A program made the translations under genes and the position numbers. A stretch of 62,698 bases of DNA from a virus, in IMG/VR virus record IMGVR_UViG_3300025913_000005, positions 1 through 62,698 of that record; one strand, written 5' to 3'. Within the stretch, counting starts at the first letter, position 1; every line of letters begins with the position of its first letter. Positions 49,282-57,381 of this stretch are shown piece by piece. Under the pieces are notes generated by a model. The model was not told the DNA's origin. It did no database searches and worked only from the letters and a program-made list of their open reading frames with translations.

Positions 49282-49871
49282 AGTTTCCCTTCCGCCTTTC
49301 TGATCGCTCGCGCGACGCCTGCAGACAACCTTACATCGGCGAGCGCGTCGTGCGCGCCGTCTGAAGATATGCCAAAGTACTCAGCCAGTACTGACAGCTT
49401 CAGCGAGGCAGGCCGTACCAGCTCTGGATTCTCGTCGAAGTACCAGAGCGCGCGCTGCAGCGTGTCTTTCGTGTGATAGCTGAACGGAAAGAAGGTGCTG
49501 CCGTACATCGCCCGCAGCCGCGCCAGATCGAAGTTTGCAACGTTGTGGCCTGCGAGCGCGCCGACGTAGTAAGGCTTTGGGGGCGTGCTGCGCGTCGACA
49601 TCATCTGGATTGAGCGGTAAGGCTCGACCCATTCGCTAAAGGCCTGGACGGCAGCGCGCTCTTTGATAGCATCCTTCCAGGCCTCGCGCGAATAATGGTT
49701 AATCTTCAGCGCTTCCGGGTCTGCATCTGCTTCATTGAACCAGATTTTCTGCTCAAAGGAAGCGACTTCTGCCCAGGCCTGATCGATCACAATCGCAGCA
49801 AGTTGGATGTTTGGGTGGTGCGGCTGCAAGCCACCCGTTTCGAGATCGAAATAGATCGTAAAGGATGGCAT
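49278..49871 (-). CDS. DnaQ-like 3'-5' exonuclease (197 aa)
   Basis: D9-L-E11-T-G-G at the N terminus, N-V-A-N-F-D-L-A-R near residue 113, and H-D-A-L-A-D near residue 172 are the D-E-D-D-h motifs. Free-standing exonuclease. Likely repair or replication proofreading. Overlaps the RecE-like gene by 4 bases. Confidence 0.83.
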   Translation of the reverse strand: MPSFTIYFDLETGGLQPHHPNIQLAAIVIDQAWAEVASFEQKIWFNEADADPEALKINHYSREAWKDAIKERAAVQAFSEWVEPYRSIQMMSTRSTPPKPYYVGALAGHNVANFDLARLRAMYGSTFFPFSYHTKDTLQRALWYFDENPELVRPASLKLSVLAEYFGISSDGAHDALADVRLSAGVARAIRKAEGKL

Positions 49872-50237
49872 TTACCAATCCATCCCATCCGCAGCGCGCG
49901 CTAAGCATTTAGCCGCAGCGAGCAGGCCACGCGCGCTTTGCGATCTTCCATTCCAGTCGATAAGCAGGCCGCTGATCGCTGCTTCCAAGTCTTGACCGTA
50001 CGCCTTCGCGATGATTGATTTCTTCGGCCCGTCGTATCGCGCAAAGGAAGCGTAAAACGACTTCTTATCCTCGATCCATGACAGCACTAAACCGGGTCGC
50101 GTGCTGTCGTCAGCATAAAGCTCTGCGATTCCCTTCAGGACTAAAGGCAGTTGCTCGACTGCCGTCTTTTTAACGATTACAACCTTAGGCCTTGCAGCCT
50201 GCTTCGATACTGCCTTCCTTGCTCTCTTCGTCGCCAT
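49872..50237 (-). CDS. Hypothetical protein (121 aa)
   Basis: ATG 50237 gives a basic N terminus (T-K-R-A-R-K-A-V-S-K-Q) and a beta/alpha region with W-I-E-D-K-K-S-F-Y-A-S-F. No known family. It ends directly before the exonuclease start. Confidence 0.55.
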   Translation of the reverse strand: MATKRARKAVSKQAARPKVVIVKKTAVEQLPLVLKGIAELYADDSTRPGLVLSWIEDKKSFYASFARYDGPKKSIIAKAYGQDLEAAISGLLIDWNGRSQSARGLLAAAKCLARAADGMDW

Positions 50238-50242
50238 CGTGT

Positions 50243-50398
50243 TTACCCTTTCGCCCACAAGATTAGAAATACGAAAACTGCCAGCACGCTAGCCAGCGAT
50301 AGCGCGCATACCAGCCATGCAATCCGCACTCTGCGCACCGACCGACGCCTGCGCGCGAATCGGTGCGAAACAAAGATGCGATTGCCTAGCGCGTTCAC
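50243..50398 (-). CDS. Small membrane protein with basic N terminus (51 aa)
   Basis: Frame from GTG 50398 (GTGA overlap) to TAA 50243. A stretch of arginines (R-F-A-R-R-R-R-S-V-R-R-V-R) precedes a single hydrophobic helix (W-L-V-C-A-L-S-L-A-S-V-L-A-V-F-V-F-L-I). Positive-inside membrane anchor. Function unknown. Confidence 0.6.
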   Translation of the reverse strand: MNALGNRIFVSHRFARRRRSVRRVRIAWLVCALSLASVLAVFVFLILWAKG

Positions 50399-50595
50399 TT
50401 GCCTGTTTCCTCCACAGCGCGCTTGCCCAGGTCTGCAGCCGCCTCCTCTTCGTCAGGCTCTGCCGCCTTGCTGCCTAAAGCGCGCTCTGCGCCGCGCAGC
50501 GCCGCCATCGCGAAAGCCCGCTCGCCTGGATCGAGAGCGAGAAAGGCGTCAACGAAACTATCTACTGCCGTTTTACGTCGTCGTGGTAGTGCCAT
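50395..50595 (-). CDS. Small Ala/Glu-rich protein (66 aa)
   Basis: ATG 50595 gives M-A-L-P-R-R-R-K-T and D-P-G-E-R-A-F-A-M-A-A-L-R-G-A-E-R-A-L. It overlaps the 50573 gene by 23 bases in another frame. Function unknown. Confidence 0.5.
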   Translation of the reverse strand: MALPRRRKTAVDSFVDAFLALDPGERAFAMAALRGAERALGSKAAEPDEEEAAADLGKRAVEETGK

Positions 50596-50875
50596 GATTG
50601 ATTCTCCTGGCGGGCATCGGTCGCTTTGCTCGCACCGTGCGCGCCTGTCTGATTTGTACTTCCTGCACCGCTCGCTCGAAAGATTCCAGCAGGAAGGCGA
50701 TGGCTTCGCGACATTCAGCGCTAGGCGATTCCGCATAGCGCATTGATACCGCGATCGCCAGCCAGAACTGCTCTGTAATTTCTGGCAGCTTTTGGGATGA
50801 AACGCCGCTCGCGAACAGTTTCGCTGCGATATTCGTCGCCTTGCACCATCTGTTATTCTCGTGCGATTGGTTCAT
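50573..50875 (-). CDS. Small protein at head of the early string (100 aa)
   Basis: ATG 50875 lies 9 bases after a CATAAT -10 and just beyond the operator-like palindrome. The peptide has C-K-A-T-N-I-A-A-K-L-F and a helix with F-L-L-E-S-F-E-R. First gene of the minus-strand string at this divergent control region. Function unknown. Confidence 0.58.
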   Translation of the reverse strand: MNQSHENNRWCKATNIAAKLFASGVSSQKLPEITEQFWLAIAVSMRYAESPSAECREAIAFLLESFERAVQEVQIRQARTVRAKRPMPARRINHGTTTTT

Positions 50876-50884
50876 GCGAATACT

Positions 50885-50941
50885 ATTATGCAAGACTTTT
50901 GCAGCAAAAGCACTATAATTCTGCAAAAACTATTGTATGAT
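50885..50941. promoter_or_regulatory. Divergent control region with operator-like palindrome
   Basis: It holds CATAAT on the minus strand (50890-50885), a perfect inverted repeat CTTTTGC-A-GCAAAAG (50896-50910), TATAAT (50914-50919) and TATGAT (50936-50941) on the plus strand. The palindrome lies in the spacer of both opposing promoters, where a repressor would block both. Confidence 0.65.
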
Positions 50942-50951
50942 CTTTGGTGAT

Positions 50952-51065
50952 ATGCCTAAAGCAAAGATGGGAAGGCCGCGCACGGTCGCGCACATCCCTA
51001 AGTATCCGCAATGCTCCTGCACGCCATGCCGAAAGAAGCGAGCGGCAAAGAGGGCGCGGGCATGA
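50952..51065 (+). CDS. Tiny AT-hook/zinc peptide (37 aa)
   Basis: Frame from ATG 50952 to TGA 51063-51065, which overlaps the radical SAM ATG (51062). It has K-M-G-R-P-R-T (AT-hook-like), C-S-C-T-P-C and a basic tail K-K-R-A-A-K-R. A DNA-binding regulatory peptide is plausible. Confidence 0.55.
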   Translation: MPKAKMGRPRTVAHIPKYPQCSCTPCRKKRAAKRARA

Positions 51066-52030
51066 ATGTCTTGCTCGTGCAGCTGGACGGCAAGCTGCCA
51101 AATATCGCTCTAATGCGAATCGCAGCGCATCATAGAGCGCTCGGCGATTCGGTCACGCTGAAGCATGGTGGCGAGCGCGGCCTATGGGATGCAGAATGGG
51201 ACCGTGTTTATGGAAGCGCGATCTTCCTGAAGACTCGCCCTGCAGTCGAGCGCTTGCGGCGAGAATACCCGAATGCGATTATCGGCGGCACTGGCGTTGA
51301 TCTGTCGATTACGGTCGAGCAGCACGGTATCACTACGAAGGCGCAGGATTACAGCATCTATCCGAGCTTTGCGCCGTCTATCGGATTCACGCAGCGCGGC
51401 TGCAGGCTTAAGTGCTCTTTCTGCGTAGTGCCGCAGAAGGAAGGTGCTATCCGCGAAGAGCAGAGCATTTACGATCTATGGCGAGGCGAGCCGCACCCGC
51501 GCGAGCTGCACCTGCTCGATAACGATTTCTTCGGGCAGGCTCACTGGCGCGAACGTATCGCAGAGATTCGCGATGGAGGCTTTAAGGTAGCCTTCAGCCA
51601 GGGGATTAACGCGCGATGCTTAACGGAGGAAGCTGCTGACGCTATCGCCTCGGTAGACTATCGGGCAGACAATATGAAGACGCGCACGATTTACACTGCT
51701 TGGGACAATCGCGCAGACGAAGCGCAACTGTTTAACGGCCTGAAGCGATTGGTAAAGTACGGCGTAAAGCCAGACCACATCATGGTCTATATTCTCGTCG
51801 GATATTGGCCTGGAGAAACGCACAAGGACCGCGACTATCGCCGCCAACGATTGCGGGACTTCGGCGCGCGGCCCTATCCGATGCCGTTCGTTCGCACTCC
51901 TGAGCTGATCGGATTTCAGCGATGGGTTATCGGCGCTTACGATAAAACGATTCCTTGGAAGGTGTTTACTGCGGCTCGATACGAACCGCGCAATATCAAG
52001 CCAGCGGCAGAGTTCCCTCTATTCCAATGA
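51062..52030 (+). CDS. Radical SAM protein (322 aa)
   Basis: C114-R-L-K-C118-S-F-C121 is the CX3CX2C [4Fe-4S]/SAM motif; the first 95 residues look like a B12-binding-like region (M-N-V-L-L-V-Q-L-D-G-K...I-I-G-G-T-G). It could modify a base, sugar or protein; the substrate is not known. It is on the plus strand in a three-gene group behind a controllable divergent promoter. Radical SAM enzymes are often found among phage DNA-modification genes, which makes it a candidate partner for the ParB-TAGT enzyme. Confidence 0.82.
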   Translation: MNVLLVQLDGKLPNIALMRIAAHHRALGDSVTLKHGGERGLWDAEWDRVYGSAIFLKTRPAVERLRREYPNAIIGGTGVDLSITVEQHGITTKAQDYSIYPSFAPSIGFTQRGCRLKCSFCVVPQKEGAIREEQSIYDLWRGEPHPRELHLLDNDFFGQAHWRERIAEIRDGGFKVAFSQGINARCLTEEAADAIASVDYRADNMKTRTIYTAWDNRADEAQLFNGLKRLVKYGVKPDHIMVYILVGYWPGETHKDRDYRRQRLRDFGARPYPMPFVRTPELIGFQRWVIGAYDKTIPWKVFTAARYEPRNIKPAAEFPLFQ

Positions 52031-52296
52031 GCGCATACCCCTCGCTCGATCGCGCCAAGCTGATCGAGGCGATTATTCAGAAGTTTCGCGACGATCGCTT
52101 TTACCGGCGTTTGACTGTCGATATCGTTCGCCTGCTCGGTTCGGAGTCGATACCGGCAGAACTGCTGGCGGAAATGGAAAAGGCTGGCATCGTTGCGACG
52201 CCAGCCGATGATAGACACGGTGGGTGGGATTTGAGGAAAGCTGGCGAGGAAGCGCGAGGCCAGCTGCAGCTGCCTAGTTTACGCTCCCCAGACTAG
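52027..52296 (+). CDS. Small helical protein (89 aa)
   Basis: Start overlaps the radical SAM stop by ATGA. Helical, with F-R-D-D-R-F-Y-R-R-L-T-V-D-I-V-R-L-L and an acidic E-E-A-R-G-Q-L end. It shares 23 bases at its end with the convergent minus-strand gene. Function unknown. Confidence 0.58.
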   Translation: MSAYPSLDRAKLIEAIIQKFRDDRFYRRLTVDIVRLLGSESIPAELLAEMEKAGIVATPADDRHGGWDLRKAGEEARGQLQLPSLRSPD

Positions 52297-52522
52297 CCAT
52301 CCAGCGGTTGTAGGCAGCAGCACGCGCGCTAGTAGCGATTCCCTTCTCAGCGCGCAGAAGCTCGACTGTCTCGCGAAATCCCATGCCAGCCTGCTGCAGC
52401 GCCCAAATTCCAGCGCCGCCATCTGCATCCATAGCGAAAGGCTCTCCAGGAGCGTAGACGCCTTCGCCTTCAGCGATCGCCACTGCGACCTGATCCGCTA
52501 AAACTACGTCGTTCGTTTCCAT
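52274..52522 (-). CDS. Hypothetical protein (82 aa)
   Basis: ATG 52522 (a ribosome site AGGGG lies upstream) starts M-E-T-N-D-V-V-L-A-D-Q. No cysteine motif; possibly helical with A-A-A-Y-N-R-W. Function unknown. Confidence 0.52.
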   Translation of the reverse strand: METNDVVLADQVAVAIAEGEGVYAPGEPFAMDADGGAGIWALQQAGMGFRETVELLRAEKGIATSARAAAYNRWMASLGSVN

Positions 52523-52526
52523 CGTT

Positions 52527-52709
52527 TCACCCCTGCGCGTCAAGCTGACGCGCTTTCATCTGATCTTTCGTTTCGCCGCACTTGTAGCAGGTGCCCCGCA
52601 GGTCGCGCTGCTGGTGCGGGCAGTTCTTTTTATTCTCGCGGTACTGCTCTAAGAGCGATCTGCCGCCGACTTTGGCGTAAATCCCGTTTGCGATGCGTGC
52701 GTATTTCAT
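52527..52709 (-). CDS. Small zinc-ribbon protein (60 aa)
   Basis: ATG 52709 (TAATG overlap) gives M-K-Y-A-R-I-A-N-G...C-P-H-Q-Q...C-Y-K-C-G-E, a zinc-ribbon at the end. Function unknown. Confidence 0.58.
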   Translation of the reverse strand: MKYARIANGIYAKVGGRSLLEQYRENKKNCPHQQRDLRGTCYKCGETKDQMKARQLDAQG

Positions 52710-52894
52710 TAGAACGGGCACTCCTCATCTACGCCGACGCGCTCGACCTTCGGCAGATTCAAGTAGGCGATTGAATAGCAAGGCGCATAAACCCAAGATT
52801 TACGCTCTTCCTGCTGCGGCTCTTCCTGCTCCTGCTCGCTCGGATTCAGAAACTCTTGATAATCGCGATCGCTCGGTGCATCCATCATTGTCAT
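52709..52894 (-). CDS. Hypothetical Glu-rich protein (61 aa)
   Basis: Starts M-T-M-M-D-A-P-S-D-R and has a Glu/Gln-rich helix (P-S-E-Q-E-Q-E-E-P-Q-Q-E-E), then A-P-C-Y-S-I-A-Y-L. Function unknown. First gene after the control region at 52.92 kb. Confidence 0.55.
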   Translation of the reverse strand: MTMMDAPSDRDYQEFLNPSEQEQEEPQQEERKSWVYAPCYSIAYLNLPKVERVGVDEECPF

Positions 52895-52920
52895 GTCGTT
52901 TACTCAGCCTCTATAAATAG

Positions 52921-52957
52921 ATTATGCGAAAACGGCGCTCGATACAATAGTTTTCGC
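52921..52957. promoter_or_regulatory. -10 CATAAT and inverted repeat GCGAAAAC
   Basis: CATAAT on the minus strand (52926-52921) starts the 52709 gene group. GCGAAAAC (52926-52933) and GTTTTCGC (52950-52957) form an 8-bp inverted repeat 16 bases apart over the -35/-10 region, like a repressor site. The 16-mer at 52913-52928 is identical to 45544-45559. Confidence 0.5.
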
Positions 52958-52997
52958 GAGAAATATTCTGCTGCCTTTGGTTAGCACTACCGCAGCG

Positions 52998-53051
52998 ATG
53001 AAATCGCAGCGTAAAAGGCGTATGCAACCGATGAAAGGCAGAAGGCGTTAG
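52998..53051 (+). CDS. Possible 17-aa Arg/Lys-rich peptide
   Basis: ATG 52998 to TAG 53049-53051 codes a peptide starting M-K-S-Q-R-K-R-R-M-Q-P. No clear ribosome site, so it is weak evidence. A similar peptide starts at 33978. Confidence 0.15.
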   Translation: MKSQRKRRMQPMKGRRR

Positions 53052-53101
53052 CGAAGGCGCGTAAGGTCATGAGCAGAGGATAGTGCAGCGAGCAGGCGCG
53101 A

Positions 53102-53350
53102 TCAATACTGCTTTTGGTTAAAGCCATCCGATTCTGCCAGATCGCTCTGCGCTATTGACGGAACCCACTGCCCGCCGAACGCTTCGTAATTTTTCCATGT
53201 CTGGCAATTCAGTACGAATTGAGGCCCAAATATTGAAATCTGCTTTGTCCAGGCGCGCGAGCGGGAAAACTCGTGGCGGCGCATTTCTCTCATATAGGCT
53301 GCGTGGCAGGGCTTACATTTGCAGTGGGTTAAGTCGCTGCGGTGCCTCAT
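53102..53350 (-). CDS. Small zinc-like protein (82 aa)
   Basis: C-K-C-K-P-C-H near residue 10, then R-E-M-R-R-H-E-F-S. Beta/aromatic second half with W-V-P-S-I. Function unknown. Start 9 bases from the malectin-like gene stop. Confidence 0.55.
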   Translation of the reverse strand: MRHRSDLTHCKCKPCHAAYMREMRRHEFSRSRAWTKQISIFGPQFVLNCQTWKNYEAFGGQWVPSIAQSDLAESDGFNQKQY

Positions 53351-53359
53351 GTCTCAAGC

Positions 53360-54286
53360 TCATTTAGGGGTATAGTCGCAGATTATCGCACCGCCTGCTG
53401 CCAACGCAGTACCGGCAATAGGCGCGAAGGTCGAGCCATCATATGTGTAGTCTACGTTCGGCGTCAGCCGAATCCCGTTCAGGTAGCAGGCCAGCGCAGA
53501 AGCTGAAACGGTAAACGTCGTGGTGCCTGGAAGGAAGCCGATTACAGGAGGCGCAGCCCAGGCTGTCTTATAGCAAGGCGGTTTGATTGTGGGATCAGCG
53601 TTAGCGCAGGTATCCAGCCCGACGATCTTTAGGAATCTTCCGGTTGGGTCGCTGTTATCTGGGAACAGATAGGTAAGGCCATTAGCTGCGAGCGTCCCGA
53701 CGTATTGAGAGTTATAACCAGATGTGAAACCGCCAGGACATGCAATCCCTCCATCGAGAGGAACACATGGCGCGAACGGATTCGCGTTTACCGGAGCAGG
53801 AATAACCTCAATCGCGCTCACGACAGCATTGCGTACGATCGTCGTGAAGATCATCGATATGCCAGCGCCTGCTGCTGCAGCTACCGTGAAGGTGCGATCA
53901 ATCGGCGTATTGAGCGGCGCCACTGCTGCCAGATCGATCGAGGGGATTACCGGCAGGCCGTTGATCGAGACGCTGAAGACACGCTGGCCTGGAGCTGTGA
54001 CCGCAGTGCTGTTTTCGATGAAATGCAGAACCACGGTATAGGTCCCATCGCTTACCGGGAACCGGTACCCGAACGATGATGCATTCGTCGCAGGATAGCG
54101 CTCGTCGCGCAGGTAGTCAGCGCCGCCTGCAGGAAGCGCGAGCGGGCTTACATAGACCTGCCCGCCGATGTAGAGCTGGTCTGCGAGATAAAGCCCCGTG
54201 GCGCTGCCACCTGCATTGATCCTGATCTGCGCTGCGAGCGGCAGCGCGCTAATTAGCAAGAATAATTCGAGTAGGCGATAGGCCAT
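53360..54286 (-). CDS. Exported malectin-like protein (308 aa)
   Basis: Hydrophobic leader (L-F-L-L-I-S-A-L-P-L-A-A-Q) with a cleavage-like A-x-A end. The mature start R-I-N-A-G-G and the series Y-I-G-G, Y-R-F-P-V-S-D-G-T-Y-T-V-V-L-H-F-I-E, V-F-S-V-S-I-N-G-L-P-V fit the malectin carbohydrate-binding domain. The second half has cysteines and no known family. Expected in periplasm or outside the cell, binding glycans. Overlaps the propeller gene by 38 bases. A host origin is likely. Confidence 0.75.
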   Translation of the reverse strand: MAYRLLELFLLISALPLAAQIRINAGGSATGLYLADQLYIGGQVYVSPLALPAGGADYLRDERYPATNASSFGYRFPVSDGTYTVVLHFIENSTAVTAPGQRVFSVSINGLPVIPSIDLAAVAPLNTPIDRTFTVAAAAGAGISMIFTTIVRNAVVSAIEVIPAPVNANPFAPCVPLDGGIACPGGFTSGYNSQYVGTLAANGLTYLFPDNSDPTGRFLKIVGLDTCANADPTIKPPCYKTAWAAPPVIGFLPGTTTFTVSASALACYLNGIRLTPNVDYTYDGSTFAPIAGTALAAGGAIICDYTPK

Positions 54287-55808
54287 AAGACACGACTGAA
54301 TTGTCGAGAGTACCGACGTAAACTTTTCCGTTAGCGACAGTCGGTATCGTCAGTTTCGCTAGAGTACCAACTGCATCTGTAGTGCGCGTGGTGCTGCTCC
54401 AGTACTCGGTGAGATCAGACGGATTCAGCGCGACGAGCTTCGCCTGCTGCGCTGTAAACTGCCCGCCTGCAGCTAATGGCGCTGTCGCCCAGACGATACA
54501 GTTAGTCGAGCCGTTGCAGCTTGCTGTCATCTGCGCGCCAGGAAATTCATAGTTTGCGCTGCTGATAACTGAGGGAGTAGTGTTCCAGGTCGAGCCGGTT
54601 AAAGTGAAGGCATAAATGTGGCGCGAGGTATTAGGAAAGAAACCGACATGCAGGCCTGGAACGTAGAGGCATCCATAAATTCCGTCGTGCGTAGTTGTGA
54701 TGCCCCCCTGTGTGATGAAAACCTGCGGAGCAGTGCAACCGTTCTGGGTGCCTCCAATGTTTCCTAGGCAGGATGAATGCACAGAGTAAACGTTGAAATC
54801 CTTCGCCCCAAAAACCACCAGATCAGTCCCTGGAATCAGCATAGGTCGACCGGATGCCAGATCCTGATCGTTAGTATTCATGTTTGCGTAATCAGACGGC
54901 GCGTACCAGTCCAAGACGTTCAGCGACGTATCGAGTTTCAGCAGGCACATAGTGTAATTTCCTGCTCCAGGCGTGCTGCTGCCGTTGCCGGTGATCGCAT
55001 AGATATTGCCGCTGGCGTCGACCGACAGGCCACCTCCAGCCTGCCATACGCCACCTCCGCCTGAGGCATTCGAGCAGGTCGTGCAGAGCACTGCAGTCTG
55101 CGACATATCGCCTGTCGAATAGGCGAATATCCAGCCGTACCAGTTGCCGTGGTTGGTCTGATCGTTCATCGACCCGAAGCTTACGTATACGTGGCCTTGC
55201 GTGATTGTGACGCCTGCAGAGTTCTGCTGGCAGAGAGGGCAGAAGGTAACTGCGTTAACAGTACCGGTGATTGTGATCGATGAGTTTCCAGGCGAAGGCG
55301 GCACTGGATAATCCTGGCCGCTTACGAGCGCGACGCGACGCAGAACCCAAGTCGTAGCAGTCGAGCAGACGAAGTACACAACGTTCGTTGTCGTGTCGAC
55401 TGCAGGCGTCCCCTTGCACCCAAGCTGGCGATTGTAGATCAGGCCTCCGAGCGTGCCGGGGTAAGAGCTTGCTGCCTGCACTGCGCCGAAGTTTCGCGTC
55501 CAGATCGCAGCTCCGCAGGCGTCAGCGTTGAAAGCGTAGACGCTCCCGTTCATAGTCGAAACGACGAGCAGGTTAACGGGCCCGCTCTGGCCGGTCACGC
55601 CTGATACTGCCGGTATGTAGAGCGGCTGCGAGTACACTGCGCCATCGGTCGTATACGAGCAGAGCTTGCCGAAGTTTGACGAGAAGGAAGTCGGCGTTAG
55701 CGAAGTCTCGGTGCTATTGGTGCCAAGCCTCAACAGGCTATAGTGATCTGTCGCGACTACGATCGCGAGCAGGCAGGGGGCGATTAGGTACAGCACCAGT
55801 TTTTTCAT
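54249..55808 (-). CDS. Exported quinoprotein-like beta-propeller (519 aa)
   Basis: Signal peptide (M-K-K-L-V-L-Y-L-I-A-P-C-L-L-A-I) then repeated beta-propeller strands: G-S-V-Y-A-F-N-A-D, G-A-A-I-W-T-R-N-F-G, G-W-I-F-A-Y-S-T-G, G-L-S-V-D-A-S-G-N-I-Y-A-I. These are PQQ/BamB-type propeller repeats, common in Acidobacteriota exported proteins. No co-factor residues could be verified. Role unknown; possibly an adhesion or scaffold domain. Confidence 0.72.
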   Translation of the reverse strand: MKKLVLYLIAPCLLAIVVATDHYSLLRLGTNSTETSLTPTSFSSNFGKLCSYTTDGAVYSQPLYIPAVSGVTGQSGPVNLLVVSTMNGSVYAFNADACGAAIWTRNFGAVQAASSYPGTLGGLIYNRQLGCKGTPAVDTTTNVVYFVCSTATTWVLRRVALVSGQDYPVPPSPGNSSITITGTVNAVTFCPLCQQNSAGVTITQGHVYVSFGSMNDQTNHGNWYGWIFAYSTGDMSQTAVLCTTCSNASGGGGVWQAGGGLSVDASGNIYAITGNGSSTPGAGNYTMCLLKLDTSLNVLDWYAPSDYANMNTNDQDLASGRPMLIPGTDLVVFGAKDFNVYSVHSSCLGNIGGTQNGCTAPQVFITQGGITTTHDGIYGCLYVPGLHVGFFPNTSRHIYAFTLTGSTWNTTPSVISSANYEFPGAQMTASCNGSTNCIVWATAPLAAGGQFTAQQAKLVALNPSDLTEYWSSTTRTTDAVGTLAKLTIPTVANGKVYVGTLDNSVVSYGLSPTRIILAN

Positions 55809-57340
55809 GGGTTGGTCATTTTGAAGCTAACGACAGAAAACAGGCCAGCAGTAGAGGCGTTAGTTTCCATGCAGGCACCGAACATTGTCTCTGTCAGAAA
55901 ATCATCTTTCGATACCGAGGCTGAAGTCGACTGCAAAACCCAATTGACGCCATCTGCTGAAAGCTTCATAGTGCGGGTCGCGCCGCTCTGCTGAAACTGT
56001 ATCCAGAAGAGAGAGCTTGGATAGCCCATATTGGAAGCTGCGTAATAGTTCCCAGAGAACGACGTCGTAGAGTTCCACTTCTGAAAGACTGTCTGCACGT
56101 TCGGCTGGTTGTAAACGAGGATGACTTTCGTCCCGTCAGAAATGCCAGCCCCCATCGCATTCTGATTGCCCATCAGCGCTATCTGAGCCGTATAGTCTGC
56201 GCCTGCTGCCCCAGGAATCGCCTGCATGTAGCAGGTCAAATGGTCAGTGCCAGAAGTGTTTACGATGCTCAGCACCTGCGAGTTGTTCGGCGTGGTCACA
56301 GAGCTGCCGTTCTGATTGAGCCACGTAAACGACCCGCTCGGAGGCGTTAAGGCGAAGATCGGCCCGTACGGTACGCTGCTGATCGTCAGGTAAGGCGGCG
56401 CTGGCGTGCCGCCACCGCCACCGCTCGACGTTCCAGCCTGCGCGTTGATAACGAAAACTGGAGTGCTGCTGATCGTTCCTGTAAAGACCGCCTTTACGTC
56501 GAGCGTATCGCCTGCAGCTGTCGTGAAGGCGTGGCCGCTGGTCGTGTCTGAGCAGGTCAAGGAAGGCGCGGTAACGGTGCAGGTCAGCGAAGTATCCGAG
56601 CCATTCTTTCGTACCGTAAAGACGCCAGTATTAGTGCCTCCGAGCGAGACAGACATGTCGATTCCTAAATTGCTGATGCTCGAAGCGCTCTGCACGTGGC
56701 TCTGCACGTTCGCCTCGGTTGCGCTCGCACCGCTCCCCCCGCCGAAAGGAAAGTAAACGGTCGAGCTCGTCAGCGTTATGCCCGCTAGCCCAGAGTAGAC
56801 GGTAATGCCTGATCCTCCTGGCGTGCCTGCTGCGCCAGCTGCGCCGCCTGAACAGAAGTAGTTCGTGCCATCAGTCCAGCACATTACCTCGCCAGCCGTC
56901 GAGCCAGAGCGCGCCGGAATGCTGTAATCGGAGGCGTCGCCGTTGATCGTAAGGCCATTTCGCGAGATCGTCAGCGCAGATCCGGTCGAAAGGTTCTGAA
57001 TCGCAAACTGGCAGGTGCTCGATATCGGCGGCGAAGGCAGCGTGAAGGTAAGGCTGCTGCCGCTCATTGTGGCCCAGTTTCCGCAGTCGCCAGCGCCGCC
57101 CGTATGGTCAGCGACATAGGCATTAACCGTGCCGCCACCGCTAGAAGACCCGCTGTAGAGCGTCCAGACTCCCCCGCTGCAGGTGTAAATCTGCGCGCTG
57201 GTATTGAGATACCCGATAGAGGGCGCAGCAGAGCAGGAAGCGCCTGCCCCGCCAGGGGGCGAGCCTTTCAGAATAGCCGAAGGTGGCGGAAACGATTGCC
57301 CCAAAAGCACAGCAGGCAAGAGCAGCAGCAACAATTTCAT
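55805..57340 (-). CDS. Exported fibre-like protein (511 aa)
   Basis: ATG 57340 gives M-K-L-L-L-L-L-L-P-A-V-L-L-G-Q-S, a short signal peptide. The mature part is Ser/Gly/Thr-rich with repeated beta-sandwich-like strands, a collagen-like G-A-A-G-T-P-G-G-S-G stretch and G-T-N-Y-F-C-S-G motifs, then a C-terminal domain with F-L-T-E-T-M-F-G-A-C. It resembles a fibre or adhesin. Phage tail fibres normally have no leader, so the exported form is unusual. Confidence 0.66.
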   Translation of the reverse strand: MKLLLLLLPAVLLGQSFPPPSAILKGSPPGGAGASCSAAPSIGYLNTSAQIYTCSGGVWTLYSGSSSGGGTVNAYVADHTGGAGDCGNWATMSGSSLTFTLPSPPISSTCQFAIQNLSTGSALTISRNGLTINGDASDYSIPARSGSTAGEVMCWTDGTNYFCSGGAAGAAGTPGGSGITVYSGLAGITLTSSTVYFPFGGGSGASATEANVQSHVQSASSISNLGIDMSVSLGGTNTGVFTVRKNGSDTSLTCTVTAPSLTCSDTTSGHAFTTAAGDTLDVKAVFTGTISSTPVFVINAQAGTSSGGGGGTPAPPYLTISSVPYGPIFALTPPSGSFTWLNQNGSSVTTPNNSQVLSIVNTSGTDHLTCYMQAIPGAAGADYTAQIALMGNQNAMGAGISDGTKVILVYNQPNVQTVFQKWNSTTSFSGNYYAASNMGYPSSLFWIQFQQSGATRTMKLSADGVNWVLQSTSASVSKDDFLTETMFGACMETNASTAGLFSVVSFKMTNP

Positions 57341-57381
57341 GCCGCTATTATAATTCGGATTGTGAAGAATCCCACACGTTT

